IMG/VR virus record: IMGVR_UViG_3300035698_014689 | Location: 1 to 64,000 of that record | DNA length: 64,000 nucleotides | From: a virus | Reading direction: 5' to 3' (one strand) | Shown: piece after piece, positions 1 through 7,063 of the stretch | Numbering within the stretch: the first letter of the stretch is position 1 | How the letters are laid out: each line of letters opens with the position of its first letter | Notes under the pieces: generated by a model | What the model saw: the letters and a program-made list of their open reading frames with translations, nothing else | Told to the model about the DNA's origin: nothing | Databases searched by the model: none | Position numbers and translations under genes: made by a program

Positions 1-19
1 AATGCAAGTCGTTTTAAAA

Positions 20-154
20 TTATTTTCTCTTAAATTTTCCAACCACTTTTTTATTGGCACGATTGCACTTGCGTGCATTCACATGATCAGACTCCTCCGA
101 ACGAGTTTGTACATCCTTAACCGACTTCCCATAACGTCTTTCCTGCTTAGTCAT
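20..154 (-). CDS. small basic protein, 44 aa, unknown function
   Basis: The ORF begins with tandem ATG codons (157 and 154). The second is preferred because the AGGAG ribosome site sits 6 nt upstream, inside the recurrent leader TTTAAATAGGAG. The product is rich in Lys and Arg, contains a single Cys, and ends in a KFKRK tail. No family is recognised. It is the most promoter-distal gene of the short operon starting near 1.07 kb. Confidence 0.55.
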   Translation of the reverse strand: MTKQERRYGKSVKDVQTRSEESDHVNARKCNRANKKVVGKFKRK

Positions 155-275
155 CATCCACTCCTATTTAAACGACTATTTAAAAACATGACCACAGCCC
201 ACGAATATGCACACAAACCACATACATGCACACACACGCATGAGCTGGGATCATTCTTTAAATGATTTTTTTCAT
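154..275 (-). pseudogene. possible tiny gene broken at an A-run
   Basis: A very strong ribosome site (AGGAGGAGG) precedes ATG at 275, but the frame as given stops after five codons. Adding one base to the seven-base run at 266-272 opens about 40 codons that end on the TGA overlapping the next start (ATG at 154). The reading is Cys-rich then hydrophobic. The underlying DNA is GT-rich low-complexity sequence, so coding status is uncertain. Confidence 0.3.
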
Positions 276-302
276 AATACACCTCCTCCTTTTATTTTCT
301 TT

Positions 303-575
303 TCAGGCTCCCTCTGTCTCCTTTTCCATTTGATTGATCAATTCCATAGCTTCCGTAAAATCCCTCCCACAAATATCAAGCATTGCAGGGAAAGAACCAC
401 AGACTCTAGGCCTATCAGGACTTTCAAATAAATTACAGAGATTCTTTTCCGTCAAGTGCACACAGCGTTCTCCAGCTTTCTTCCCTTCAGGTAATGCAGG
501 AAAGGCAGGACTAATACTGATTGCTATACAACAAGCTCCACAGGCCCTGCATTCTAATCTGTTTGCTTTCTCCAT
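303..575 (-). CDS. YkgJ-like cysteine-cluster protein
   Basis: A 90-residue protein with an N-terminal CRACGACC cluster, then further Cys in CVHL, NLCNL and PRVCG contexts. This is the spacing of the YkgJ/UPF0153 family, small proteins proposed to bind zinc or an iron-sulfur centre; their reaction is not established. The start at 575 is the second of two adjacent ATGs and fits GGAGG at 5 nt better than 578. Family assignment is from motif spacing only. Confidence 0.7.
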   Translation of the reverse strand: MEKANRLECRACGACCIAISISPAFPALPEGKKAGERCVHLTEKNLCNLFESPDRPRVCGSFPAMLDICGRDFTEAMELINQMEKETEGA

Positions 576-590
576 CATTTCCTCCCCAAA

Positions 591-827
591 TTATCTACCA
601 TTTTTCAAATGTCTCAGCAGTTTCCATACTTTATAGTCAGCCACTCCCTCGACCTCACTGAAATCCAACTTCCCGAATACTTCCAAGATTTCATTACACT
701 CCACCTCGGAACCACCGAACACAGTGTTCCAGTTTCGATACTTGTCCTGCTGTTCCACATGATGCGTGTTAACTAGACTTGGATACTCCATCTTACTCAC
801 TTTCCTGTCAATGATGTGCTTACTCAT
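591..827 (-). CDS. hypothetical protein, 78 aa
   Basis: Begins MSKHIIDRKV after the leader AAAATAGGAGTAAAAG, a good ribosome site. The product is hydrophilic and mildly acidic with several aromatic residues and a C-terminal VWKLLRHLKNGR helix. No known motif is seen. It lies 13 nt upstream of the YkgJ-like gene and 14 nt after the 51-residue gene, consistent with one operon. Confidence 0.6.
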   Translation of the reverse strand: MSKHIIDRKVSKMEYPSLVNTHHVEQQDKYRNWNTVFGGSEVECNEILEVFGKLDFSEVEGVADYKVWKLLRHLKNGR

Positions 828-841
828 CTTTTACTCCTATT

Positions 842-997
842 TTAAAATGCTCCACAATCACGAGGTCTCACAGTATAAATTTGTCTGATGGAACGATTCA
901 ATATGATCCAGCCCACAGCATCAGCTCTGTTCTTTGCTGGTATCACAGTGCGAACCATTTCACCAGCCCCGTCCATATATCGTACAGTCCAACTCAT
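842..997 (-). CDS. small hypothetical protein, 51 aa, first gene of left operon
   Basis: An ORF starting MSWTVRYMDG with ribosome site AGGAGGAAATG. The second of two adjacent ATGs (997) gives 5-nt spacing. The product has a basic middle (KNRADAV, NRSIRQ) and ends RPRDCGAF. It is the first gene behind a promoter/leader block nearly identical to the one in front of the 46-residue gene at 15.1 kb. No family is recognised. Confidence 0.6.
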   Translation of the reverse strand: MSWTVRYMDGAGEMVRTVIPAKNRADAVGWIILNRSIRQIYTVRPRDCGAF

Positions 998-999
998 CA

Positions 1000-1110
1000 T
1001 TTCCTCCTATTTAAAAACATAAAACACATTTCACATACAGAGAATATACGTGTATCAAAAACATTTACAAGTACTGAAACTAACAAATTTCTTTTATTTT
1101 TAAATAGGTG
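1000..1110 (-). repeat. duplicated promoter/leader block, left copy
   Basis: About 100 bp that closely matches 15190-15295 on the same strand. Shared blocks on the minus strand are AAAAATAAAAG, CAGTACTTG/AAGTACTTG, TTCTCTGTATG, TGAAATGTGTTTTA and TTTAAATAGGAGGAAAT. The copies differ by short indels between the GTGTTTTA block and the ribosome site. Each copy stands directly before a small gene that opens a left-running gene series. Confidence 0.75.
1043..1070 (-). promoter_or_regulatory. sigma70-like promoter, TTGTAA-N16-TATATT
   Basis: On the minus strand the -35-like TTGTAA (1065-1070) and -10-like TATATT (1043-1048) are separated by 16 bp. The element lies inside the duplicated leader block; the corresponding bases of the other copy read TTGCAT-N16-TATGTT. 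It would drive the genes from 997 leftwards. The call comes from consensus and position only. Confidence 0.55.
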
Positions 1111-1120
1111 TAATCCTCTT

Positions 1121-1148
1121 TATATAATAGGGAGGGAAAAACAAACAA
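1121..1148 (-). promoter_or_regulatory. possible second upstream promoter, TTGTTT-N16-TATATA
   Basis: The minus strand carries TTGTTT (1143-1148), 16 bp, then TATATA (1121-1126), about 50 bp upstream of the first candidate. The same 16-bp spacer is used. The surroundings are AT-rich, so chance is a real alternative. Confidence 0.35.
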
Positions 1149-1366
1149 CACACACGAGCAAAAATTTTAGAGGATAAGACTTTTATAACTCTGTGTGAAC
1201 ACGTTTGGTTTATTGATCCACAGTCCAGTCCAGTAACAACGTCTCAGTACGTGCCCTTACGTTCAATCAACATCACACAATTTTATACTTGCCCTTACGT
1301 GCCCTTACGTTCCAGAACGGTTGATGAAATAGTCTAACGTATCACTCTATCGATTGGCAACCAGAA

Positions 1367-1412
1367 AAAAAACAAAAAAACAAAAAAAGAATAAAGGTGC
1401 TTAGTTACACCT
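1367..1412 (-). terminator. possible intrinsic terminator
   Basis: On the minus strand an AGGTG/CACCT stem with an 8-nt loop (1395-1412) is followed by TTTATTC and then long T-runs. It could end the left-running early transcript that passes the SLOG gene. The stem has only 5 bp, so this is weaker than the terminators at 9.9 and 43.45 kb. Confidence 0.35.
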
Positions 1413-1946
1413 CGGATCGTCTCCTAAAATAAATGGGCATCTCTCTCATATTTTCACTCTCATCGGAATCGTATCACATCATTCACTACACTATATATAG
1501 TAGGTCTATGTCGTCCCATACGTAACAGACGGTACAGATCAACATATAAAGTTATACGAATACGTGCTCGATGTTGTTACAGACAGTACAGAACGGAACA
1601 GAACTACATATGGTATAGTCTAAACGTAGCGAATAGAAGAGAGAGAGAGATAGAAGGAAAGCGTTCGAGAGAAAGTATACTTAGTGATACGACGTCCTTA
1701 TGACGATGCAGGCATAGCATAGCATACACAACGTATCCAACGTATGATCATCTCAATAGTCATCAATATATCATCATCAATAGTATCTCTATCTCTATAT
1801 AGTTATAAGTCATACCGGCCCACGTACTCTAGTCATAGTCATATAGTCATGCCTCCCGCCCTTAGCACCATATATGTGTGTGCAAGAGCATTCTTTCGAT
1901 ATGTCGTATTCGGCCTTATCAGCTTATGTCATCATCACCGCAATGT

Positions 1947-1962
1947 GTGCAATCATGTGCAC
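1947..1962. promoter_or_regulatory. dyad GTGCA-N6-TGCAC (perfect)
   Basis: GTGCA ATCATG TGCAC lies in the noncoding region. The spacer is identical to that of the copy at 34384. It is one of eight perfect copies in the window and a candidate operator for a phage regulator. Confidence 0.55.
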
Positions 1963-2418
1963 AGGGGGTCTTATACTCTTATGTCGTTCCATACGTCCCA
2001 TACGTAACAGCTGTATAGGACTGTATAACTCATATCACACATGTGTCATAGGGATCAAGTGGAGGGGGTCTGGATATATACCCATACAAGGGTCTTTATC
2101 ATCCCGCGGTAGATCAGGGACATAGGGGGCCTTTTCATCGTCTCTTAAATAACAGGGGGGCAGGGGTCTTTTATCCATGCTTCGATACCATCGTATTAAC
2201 TCGTCATCCCACCCCCCCTCCCATGCACGTCCATATGAGCAGATGTTTTCAGGAGCTTCTGTCTCTTATGATAGAACCATTACTATAGTTCGCATGATTC
2301 TCACATTTGCAGGTGTCAGTGCAATCAGTTTTAACTCCTTCCACGGCAAGATTTTAGCGTGCAATCAACGTAGTTTTGAGTATGTTAATATACAAAATAT
2401 CTTAATTGCACGAATAGA

Positions 2419-2434
2419 GTGCATTTAATTGCAC
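2419..2434. promoter_or_regulatory. dyad GTGCA-N6-TGCAC (perfect)
   Basis: GTGCA TTTAAT TGCAC touches the stop codon of the SLOG gene, at the boundary of the early gene train and the noncoding region. Nearby half-sites (GTGCAATC near 2317 and 2360) add to the clustering. Confidence 0.55.
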
Positions 2435-2784
2435 TAATTAACGGTGATTTTCGTCACTTTCAGGTCGTGTTTTTCGGCAAGATTTATCATGTGAGAAGTG
2501 CCTTTAGAATAACCATCCCAAAGAGCCAGCAGAGCATCGGCATATTCGGCCATTTGAGCGTTCCTTCTATACCCTGCGGACTTTCCATATTCCTCCCATT
2601 CAGCAGGGAAGAGTTTTAGCGGAATATCAAGCTCTTTCGCCAATCTCTCACCAAGAGCATCAACACCCCTTGCCCCTCCTGAGACAATCTCAGTAATCTC
2701 GCAGATGTCGATGTTTCCCTCCACCATGAGACAGAGGTAATCATAATCAGTGAATGTTCTAGTTCCCGCGATGATCAGTTTCAT
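2434..2784 (-). CDS. SLOG-family protein (YspA/DUF2493-like)
   Basis: A 116-residue protein beginning MKLIIAGTRTF with a central VSGGARGVDALGERLA segment and FPAEW, GYRRNAQM, LLALWDG and SKGTSHMI motifs. This is the pattern of YspA-like/DUF2493 members of the SLOG Rossmann-fold superfamily, which are thought to bind nucleotide-derived ligands and are also related to DprA. The ribosome site GGGGGAG precedes ATG at 2784. It is the last gene of the early train. The ligand is unknown. Confidence 0.8.
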   Translation of the reverse strand: MKLIIAGTRTFTDYDYLCLMVEGNIDICEITEIVSGGARGVDALGERLAKELDIPLKLFPAEWEEYGKSAGYRRNAQMAEYADALLALWDGYSKGTSHMINLAEKHDLKVTKITVN

Positions 2785-2796
2785 TTCTTCTCCCCC

Positions 2797-2981
2797 TTAT
2801 TTATCGCCCGCCGTTATCGCATCTTTCATTGCTGATCCACACCAATTACAAAAATCGACGCTAAGCCTGCAATGATAATTACATTCTGGATCTGAACAAA
2901 TCATCATTAAAGGTTCACGTCCTTCAAACATTTTTTAAGTTTCAATCGTCGTTCTTCATCTATTTGTTTTTTTGCGTTCAT
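2797..2981 (-). CDS. small zinc-ribbon protein, frame-interrupted
   Basis: ATG at 2981 overlaps the preceding stop (ATGA). The frame as given ends after 24 codons, but adding one base to the six-base run at 2931-2936 joins it to a downstream frame ending at 2797, giving about 61 residues. The second half holds two Cys pairs (CSDPEC and CNWCG) typical of a zinc ribbon. Alternatively a second ORF starts at the ATG in the run, though no good ribosome site precedes it. Confidence 0.5.
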
Positions 2982-3244
2982 GCTATTTCTCCCTCTATTT
3001 TGTCATATTTATCGCAAGTGCCGCACAAGCCCTCTTTTAGCTCATGCTCTTCTATATACTTTTCATACTCTGTAAACATCTCCTCGCTAGGTTTTGCGCC
3101 ACGCTGGCAGTCAAAGGGGTCTTCTGGGATCTGCTTGCCGTCTTTAGTGCAAATCCAGCTCCCCATGTAGGTAGCTACTTCACATGTAGATTCGCAAAAG
3201 ACACAATTTCCACAGCACTCGGCTTTTCTGTAATTATTTTTCAT
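2978..3244 (-). CDS. cysteine-rich small protein, 88 aa
   Basis: Contains CCGNCVFCES, a later TWICT-like Cys, DCQRG, and a C-terminal GLCGTCDKY pair. Nine Cys in 88 residues suggest bound zinc. The ribosome site GAGGAG lies in the end of the upstream gene, and the stop overlaps the next ATG. No named family is assigned. Confidence 0.65.
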   Translation of the reverse strand: MKNNYRKAECCGNCVFCESTCEVATYMGSWICTKDGKQIPEDPFDCQRGAKPSEEMFTEYEKYIEEHELKEGLCGTCDKYDKIEGEIA

Positions 3245-3245
3245 G

Positions 3246-3410
3246 CTATTTCTCCTCTTGAATGTTTTTCGCTTCTCTTCGCTCTTTTCTGGCAGTCAAT
3301 CGTTTAGTGTATTTACCTGTCGCTTCGCCTCCTGAATGCAGTCTGGATTTCCAATATTCCCGTCCAACTCCTATTTTAGCGCGCTTTTCCTTGTGTCGAG
3401 TCCTGCTCAT
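3246..3410 (-). CDS. small basic protein, 54 aa
   Basis: ATG at 3410 overlaps the upstream stop as ATGA, with GGGGGAG as ribosome site. The product begins MSRTRHKEKR and contains VGREYWKSR and LTARKERREAK segments. The strong positive charge and aromatic patch would suit nucleic-acid or ribosome binding, but this is inference. No domain is recognised. Confidence 0.6.
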   Translation of the reverse strand: MSRTRHKEKRAKIGVGREYWKSRLHSGGEATGKYTKRLTARKERREAKNIQEEK

Positions 3411-3699
3411 TTCTCCCCCTTTATCTTTATCTTCAGCACGAGTTCGTATAGTGCGTCGATTAATTCATCCTCACTTATCAGTATTGCCGAAATCATATAT
3501 TTATAGTAATGTAAATTATTCTCGCGGATCCACTCAATCAGCTCGCCGATGGTGGGGGCTGGGGTTAAATGGTCTCTGCCATTTATTAATTGCGAATAGA
3601 AACAGCAGTATTTAGGACATGTATAGACATAGGTGTTCCGATATTTATTCCAGCGTCCATTAGGCTTTTTGCCTGTTCAAAATTTACTTTCTGTTTCAT
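3407..3699 (-). CDS. hypothetical protein of about 97 aa, frame-interrupted
   Basis: ATG at 3699 overlaps the upstream stop and has GGGGGAG upstream. The frame as given stops early. One extra base in the five-base run at 3666-3670 links MKQKVNFEQAK to a long downstream frame containing YVYTCPKYCC, PTIGELIEWIRE and a C-terminal acidic helix. TIGELIEWI-type segments are common in small phage proteins of unknown function. Confidence 0.55.
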
Positions 3700-3971
3700 T
3701 TCTCCCCCTTGAGTGCTTCGTCTGCTATTTTACATAGTTCTGTATATCCATTCTCTCCGTGATGGTCTCTCATCTCCTCCAGCGCCGTGCGGAGGCATAC
3801 AACTTTCCCCCTTAATTCATTACGTGCGTGAATCGTTCCCAACAAGGTTTTATCCAACTCCTCGTTGCGCTTCTGTAGCTCTATTATGGCGTTACTCGCC
3901 CAATCTGGCTCCGCTCTACACAGCCTTTTTATCGAAATTTCTTTCCCATCTATATCAAAATACTTTTTCAT
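3696..3971 (-). CDS. hypothetical coiled-coil protein, 91 aa
   Basis: Starts MKKYFDIDGKEISIKRL. Residues about 30-75 form a heptad-like segment (IIELQKRNEELDKTL, LRTALEEMRDHH), and the product ends EALKGEK. Both ends overlap neighbours by 4 nt, implying translational coupling. No function is assigned. Confidence 0.6.
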   Translation of the reverse strand: MKKYFDIDGKEISIKRLCRAEPDWASNAIIELQKRNEELDKTLLGTIHARNELRGKVVCLRTALEEMRDHHGENGYTELCKIADEALKGEK

Positions 3972-4159
3972 TTCTCAACCTCCCTCATTTTTTGCGCTAT
4001 TTCTTTTAGCTTTTGAGCGCAATCGTCAAAAGCCTTATCTACATACCCCATAGACCACCCATTCGCCACCGACTGTTGATTGTCGGCCACCATGCCCGCA
4101 ACTTCAGCATTTACTGCAAACGCCTCTACCATCAATGATTCTACTGTTTCAGTTTTCAT
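3968..4159 (-). CDS. hypothetical protein, 63 aa
   Basis: ATG at 4159 overlaps the upstream stop (ATGA); AAGGA provides a ribosome site. The sequence is acidic to neutral and predicted helical (VEAFAVNAEVAGMVADN, CAQKLKEIAQKMREVE). It sits within the run of tightly coupled small genes. No family is recognised. Confidence 0.55.
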   Translation of the reverse strand: MKTETVESLMVEAFAVNAEVAGMVADNQQSVANGWSMGYVDKAFDDCAQKLKEIAQKMREVEK

Positions 4160-4245
4160 CTTTGTTCCTTTTTACATATCGGACACCTTGTCTCATCCTT
4201 ATCCAACCACCAATTGCAGTGGGGGACACCGTTTTTTAGTTTCAA
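4156..4245 (-). CDS. 29-aa zinc-knuckle microprotein, TTG start
   Basis: A short ORF opened by TTG at 4245, with GGGGGGAGG 8 nt upstream; an ATG seven bases closer to the Shine-Dalgarno lies in a different frame and stops after 17 codons. The product contains HCNWW and CPICKKEQR, a one-zinc knuckle-like arrangement. It ends in an ATGA overlap with the next gene, which supports the frame. Confidence 0.5.
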   Translation of the reverse strand: MKLKNGVPHCNWWLDKDETRCPICKKEQR

Positions 4246-4310
4246 TTTTCATACCTCCCCCCTTTTCTCAGCTAGCGTGTCCGGTGCTTGAGCGGCCCAT
4301 TTAGCGTGTA

Positions 4311-4484
4311 TCAACTCCGCTTGCTTCGTGTGTCTTTGAGGGAAACAACTGGTTGCACATCATTCTCCAGCCTCTCCTTTTGCAGAGTAGTCAAATCCCC
4401 GAACGTCAACGGAACGTCATAACCAGCCAGCAGTGCCTCCTCATGCGATTTGAACATTCCCACATTCCCAGTTTCACTTTGCAT
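4311..4484 (-). CDS. hypothetical protein, 57 aa
   Basis: ATG at 4484 is chosen over the in-frame codon at 4502 because AGGAGG stands 6 nt upstream of it. The product reads MQSETGNVGMF then SHEEALLAGYDVPLTFGDL, a compact acidic-to-neutral sequence without known motifs. Its start overlaps the end of the 40-residue zinc-ribbon gene. Confidence 0.55.
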   Translation of the reverse strand: MQSETGNVGMFKSHEEALLAGYDVPLTFGDLTTLQKERLENDVQPVVSLKDTRSKRS

Positions 4485-4596
4485 CGTCAGCCTCCTTTGC
4501 ATTTAACCAGCATTTCTCACAAATCAAAGTTCCTTTCCAAAAGTGCAGAACCTTCGGATTTTTCTTCTTACATTCATTGCAATCATTATAACTCAT
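4474..4596 (-). CDS. 40-aa zinc-ribbon microprotein
   Basis: A short ORF starting MSYNDCNECKKKNP with a second pair CEKC near residue 32, giving a CxxC-CxxC zinc ribbon. Its ATG overlaps the stop of the upstream membrane microprotein (ATGA), and its own end carries the ribosome site of the next gene. It may be a nucleic-acid or protein-binding zinc module. Confidence 0.55.
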   Translation of the reverse strand: MSYNDCNECKKKNPKVLHFWKGTLICEKCWLNAKEADDAK

Positions 4597-4742
4597 AGCA
4601 CTCCATTTTCTATGAAAAGATTCGGATGTTCTCCCGAGCGCATCTCACGATCCAACTCAAACCAGTTTCCCACAACAAAGAACTCCCTCTCTTGCATCTT
4701 TGAAAGCAAGAACAGCACATATAATATCAATAAAAATATCAT
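4593..4742 (-). CDS. 49-aa membrane microprotein
   Basis: ATG at 4742 with GGAGG 7 nt upstream. The first 15 residues (MIFLLILYVLFLLSK) form one hydrophobic helix or signal anchor, followed by a charged tail. The start overlaps the stop of the HTH gene and the stop overlaps the next ATG. A host-membrane-acting role is possible but unproven. Confidence 0.55.
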   Translation of the reverse strand: MIFLLILYVLFLLSKMQEREFFVVGNWFELDREMRSGEHPNLFIENGVL

Positions 4743-4966
4743 TCTTTTTCCTCCTCCATTCTACGCCTTCTTATCCTTTCCTTCAGTCTCTTTAGCGTTC
4801 TTTGTCGCGATCTCTCCCTGATAATCGTGTGAACCGTCTGATCCGATACCCCGCATGTCTTGGCGATTTGTGAGACATTCTGCGTACTCTCATAATAGAA
4901 TTGCAGTGCAGATTCCTCCAATTCCTCACGAGTGGCGTATCTTCCTGTTGTCTTAGGTCGTCCCAT
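4739..4966 (-). CDS. small HTH DNA-binding protein
   Basis: A 75-residue protein with MGRPKTTGRY at the N-terminus and a homeodomain-like helix-turn-helix at about residues 28-52 (VSQIAKTCGVSDQTVHTII), followed by a basic RRRR tail. The pattern matches resolvase/transposase-type HTH domains that occur alone in phage regulators. A role as early transcription regulator is inferred; it is a candidate reader of the dyad sites. Confidence 0.7.
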   Translation of the reverse strand: MGRPKTTGRYATREELEESALQFYYESTQNVSQIAKTCGVSDQTVHTIIRERSRQRTLKRLKERIRRRRMEEEKE

Positions 4967-5312
4967 CTTCCCTCCCCTGCTCTTTGAAGGCCTTTCTTCT
5001 CGCCATCAAAACATCAACAGCCCTCATCAATAAGTCACTCTCATCCCCGTGGAAATAATTCCTACCGTGTGTCAATTTAGAGATACCATCAATCACGCCT
5101 TGTATCTCCTCGACAGCCTCTTCACAAGTACGGGTAGAACCTTCGGAGACCAACTCCTTGAAACGTGATCTTGCGAACCACTTGGGAGACTGATCAAGCA
5201 GGACTATTTTAAATAACCCGTTCACCTCGTCCAAAACAGTATAACAATCCTCATCACATAAATAATTCGAATCCCTATCAACACACTTGACTGTTCTGAT
5301 TTTCGTCATCAT
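4953..5312 (-). CDS. hypothetical protein, 119 aa
   Basis: Begins MMTKIRTVKCVDRDSN; the second ATG (5309) is equally possible after AAGGAGTAA. The middle (EVNGLFKIVLLDQSPKWF) looks like a small beta-barrel segment, followed by a helical C-terminal half with DLLMRAVDVLMARR. Its stop overlaps the HTH gene start. No family is assigned. Confidence 0.6.
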   Translation of the reverse strand: MMTKIRTVKCVDRDSNYLCDEDCYTVLDEVNGLFKIVLLDQSPKWFARSRFKELVSEGSTRTCEEAVEEIQGVIDGISKLTHGRNYFHGDESDLLMRAVDVLMARRKAFKEQGREDGTT

Positions 5313-5692
5313 TTACTCCTTCTTTTACATGTGGCGAGGACTTTCTGATAAATCTTCTCCGTATCAAAAAACGCTTTTCTGCTTTTAGCCCACGGAGACC
5401 GTAGGTACTTCAAGTATTCTTTCCAAGCCTGTTTCTTAGTTGTTCGAATTCCCACAGGCAAGTCATCCCCGACTGTGAATTTATCCCTCCACATCGGATC
5501 GATTGACCGAACCCAGCCATAATCATAATGCTTCTTGGACATCTTCCCCCATGTGCAAACATTCTTTTGAATCAGATAAACCACATCCTTTCGTATGCTG
5601 GACACCACATGAATTCTCGTCTCACACTTTCCATCGTCATCCGCACGGACGGAATACAGTTCTTTTCCAACTGTCATCTTAGGTGCTTTCAT
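5309..5692 (-). CDS. hypothetical protein, about 127 aa
   Basis: Starts at the second of two ATGs (5692), 7 nt from AGGAG in the leader TTTAAATAGGAG. The product is basic with many Trp and Tyr residues (YDYGWVRSIDPMWRDKF) and a Lys-rich C-terminus. It overlaps the next gene by 4 nt. Nucleic-acid binding is conceivable from charge only. Confidence 0.6.
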   Translation of the reverse strand: MKAPKMTVGKELYSVRADDDGKCETRIHVVSSIRKDVVYLIQKNVCTWGKMSKKHYDYGWVRSIDPMWRDKFTVGDDLPVGIRTTKKQAWKEYLKYLRSPWAKSRKAFFDTEKIYQKVLATCKRRSK

Positions 5693-5718
5693 CATTTTTC
5701 TCCTATTTAAAACACAAT

Positions 5719-6260
5719 TTAACCTGCAATGATTGAAATACAGACAACATGAGCCATCTCTAATTTATACAAACAATACTTGAACGTCCCACCCGTATTA
5801 AAAAAGTCGTCAACAACTAGCACATTCTTACTCGCACACTCATAAAGAAGTCCAGTATCAAGTAGTGACGTGTCAAACTTCCTTCCGATACCATAACGAG
5901 TCCCCTCAGTGCTCCCGAAAAGTTTTACATAAGGAATATCAGAATACTTACTGATATATCTTGCTATGGAAACAGAAGAGCCTGACTTCTGTGGAGGGGT
6001 CGTTATAACATCAAACCTCCCCCTCACTAAATGTGCAATCAGTTGCATCTTTTTCTTAACAAGCCAAAACTGGGTGAAACTTCTATCCTTTTTGCACTTC
6101 TTCAGCATTCGCAATATAGACTTATGCTCAGACCCCCGCAGTGTGCAATATGATATGACCTCGTAAACCCTGCGAGGGGTGAGAGAACCAACCAGCAGTA
6201 AGTCAGCGCCAAGAACTCTTTCCCTTTATATTTATCTATGATTTCAGGAAGCATTGCCAT
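5719..6260 (-). CDS. phosphoribosyltransferase-like protein, frame-interrupted
   Basis: The C-terminal part contains VLVVDDFFNTGGTF, the PRPP-binding signature of type I phosphoribosyltransferases (ComF/salvage group). The open frame extends upstream without ATG through GADLLLVGSLTPRRV. One added base near 6217-6225 joins it to MAMLPEIIDKYKGK, whose ATG at 6260 has GAGGAG 7 nt upstream and overlaps the previous gene. Full length would be about 180 residues. A role in nucleotide salvage or host nucleotide manipulation is inferred. Confidence 0.7.
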
Positions 6261-6551
6261 CACTTCTCTCCTCGTTATGCCTTTCCTTAAATTTGTCAAT
6301 CTTACTTTCAACAGGATTCTTGGCCCTCCAATCTTCAGCGGCGCACAGTAAAGGAGCCCACTTCATATAATCCCGTCTCGTCCTCGGGTCTTGGAAAAAC
6401 TGTTTGAAATCACCTAACCGATAAGCCTTCGGATCGGTTCACGGTCTAACGGATCATAGTGCCAATACCAATCACCTACTGAAACCACTCTTTCCTCACC
6501 ACGAACCGAGGACACTTTTGGCACTGCTTTCGTTATTTCAGCTTTTGTCAT
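6244..6551 (-). CDS. hypothetical protein of about 102 aa, frame-interrupted
   Basis: ATG at 6551 has GGAGAAAAT upstream and a perfect GTGCA dyad just beyond. The frame stops after RRLIG. Adding one base near 6429-6433 joins DPLDREPIR to a second frame reading KAYRLGDFKQFFQDPRTRRD and ending at 6244. The joined protein is Trp- and Arg-rich. Overlap of its end with the phosphoribosyltransferase ATG supports the joined frame. Confidence 0.55.
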
Positions 6552-6565
6552 ATTTTCTCCAATTC

Positions 6566-6581
6566 GTGCAATTGAGTGCAC
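6566..6581. promoter_or_regulatory. dyad GTGCA-N6-TGCAC (perfect)
   Basis: GTGCA ATTGAG TGCAC lies in the 40-bp gap between two genes, directly upstream of the ribosome site of the gene starting at 6551. In an mRNA it would also form a 5-bp hairpin next to the Shine-Dalgarno. Confidence 0.6.
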
Positions 6582-6590
6582 TTTTAATCA

Positions 6591-6842
6591 TCACCTTCTC
6601 CTCTTAATGAAAAACTTTTTAATCAATTCCCGAGCGGTCAGTTCCTTGGCTCCCCACATCACGGCCTTCTCCCGTTTCTTCAATCCAACCTTGTAATGCG
6701 TGACAGGGCCTTTCTGACGCTTATCCAATATGGACAGTCCAATTCCATGAGCCAACTCGTCAAGCTCCTCGGAAGTGTCCGCACATAAATGGCAGAACTC
6801 ATCACCGTCACGAGGTTCGTACATAGTGTCAACATAAACCAT
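6591..6842 (-). CDS. DUF4031-family protein
   Basis: An 83-residue protein starting MVYVDTMYEP, with FCHLCADTSEELDELA, a THYKVGL segment and a conserved GAKELTARELI end. This follows the DUF4031 layout (VYVD, HLxAD, GA-x-E-x-TxREL). ATG at 6842 is preferred over the TTG at 6854 because GAGGG is 5 nt upstream and family members start here. The family occurs in phages and bacteria; its function is unknown. Confidence 0.75.
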   Translation of the reverse strand: MVYVDTMYEPRDGDEFCHLCADTSEELDELAHGIGLSILDKRQKGPVTHYKVGLKKREKAVMWGAKELTARELIKKFFIKRRR

Positions 6843-6850
6843 ACGAACCC

Positions 6851-7063
6851 TCAAACAGATTTGCAGTGATCTGCTTCGAATTGCTTACGCTCATCCTTTC
6901 TGCGCTTCTCTTTCATGGCACGATCAGATTGAATGGCTGACTCATGCGTACTGCATACAGGCACTTCAGTGTGATCCTTCTCAACACTTGACATGAAAAT
7001 AGTCGGTACATCCTTCCCACAAATAGCACAGACAGCTGTATTCTTTTTCCAGCGTTTTCCCAT
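6851..7063 (-). CDS. small zinc-finger protein, 70 aa
   Basis: Residues 11-16 carry VCAICG and residues 36-41 carry VCSTHE, giving a CxxC...CxxH zinc site. The C-terminal half is a highly charged helix (KEKRRKDERKQFEAD). The gene starts MGKRWKKN after AAGGAGATTGAG. It is one of at least five small zinc-type proteins in this early region. Confidence 0.65.
   Translation of the reverse strand: MGKRWKKNTAVCAICGKDVPTIFMSSVEKDHTEVPVCSTHESAIQSDRAMKEKRRKDERKQFEADHCKSV

Larger units (their letters stand above)
1180..2418. other. repeat-rich noncoding region, candidate origin or control region
   Basis: About 1.2 kb without a credible gene on either strand; ORFs in it are low-complexity and lack ribosome sites. 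It holds many ACGTA/TACGT-type words, three copies of TGCCCTTACGT (around 1253, 1291, 1301), two CCCATACGTAACAG copies (near 1514 and 1994), ACAGAACGGAACAG-like tandem words, several GGGGGTCT-like words (1970-2170), and one perfect GTGCA-N6-TGCAC dyad. Iteron-like density in a gene-free gap suits a replication origin or major control region, but no initiator site is proven. Confidence 0.5.

Noticed and set aside
1369-1390. A-rich tract as a curved-DNA or DnaA-unwinding element
   Set aside because: Only homopolymer A with single C interruptions; no adjoining DnaA-like boxes could be identified by eye.
1744-2007. 87-codon plus-strand ORF in the noncoding region
   Set aside because: Low-complexity Ser/His/Tyr reading over repeat DNA, no ribosome site, and no similarity in composition to the real proteins.
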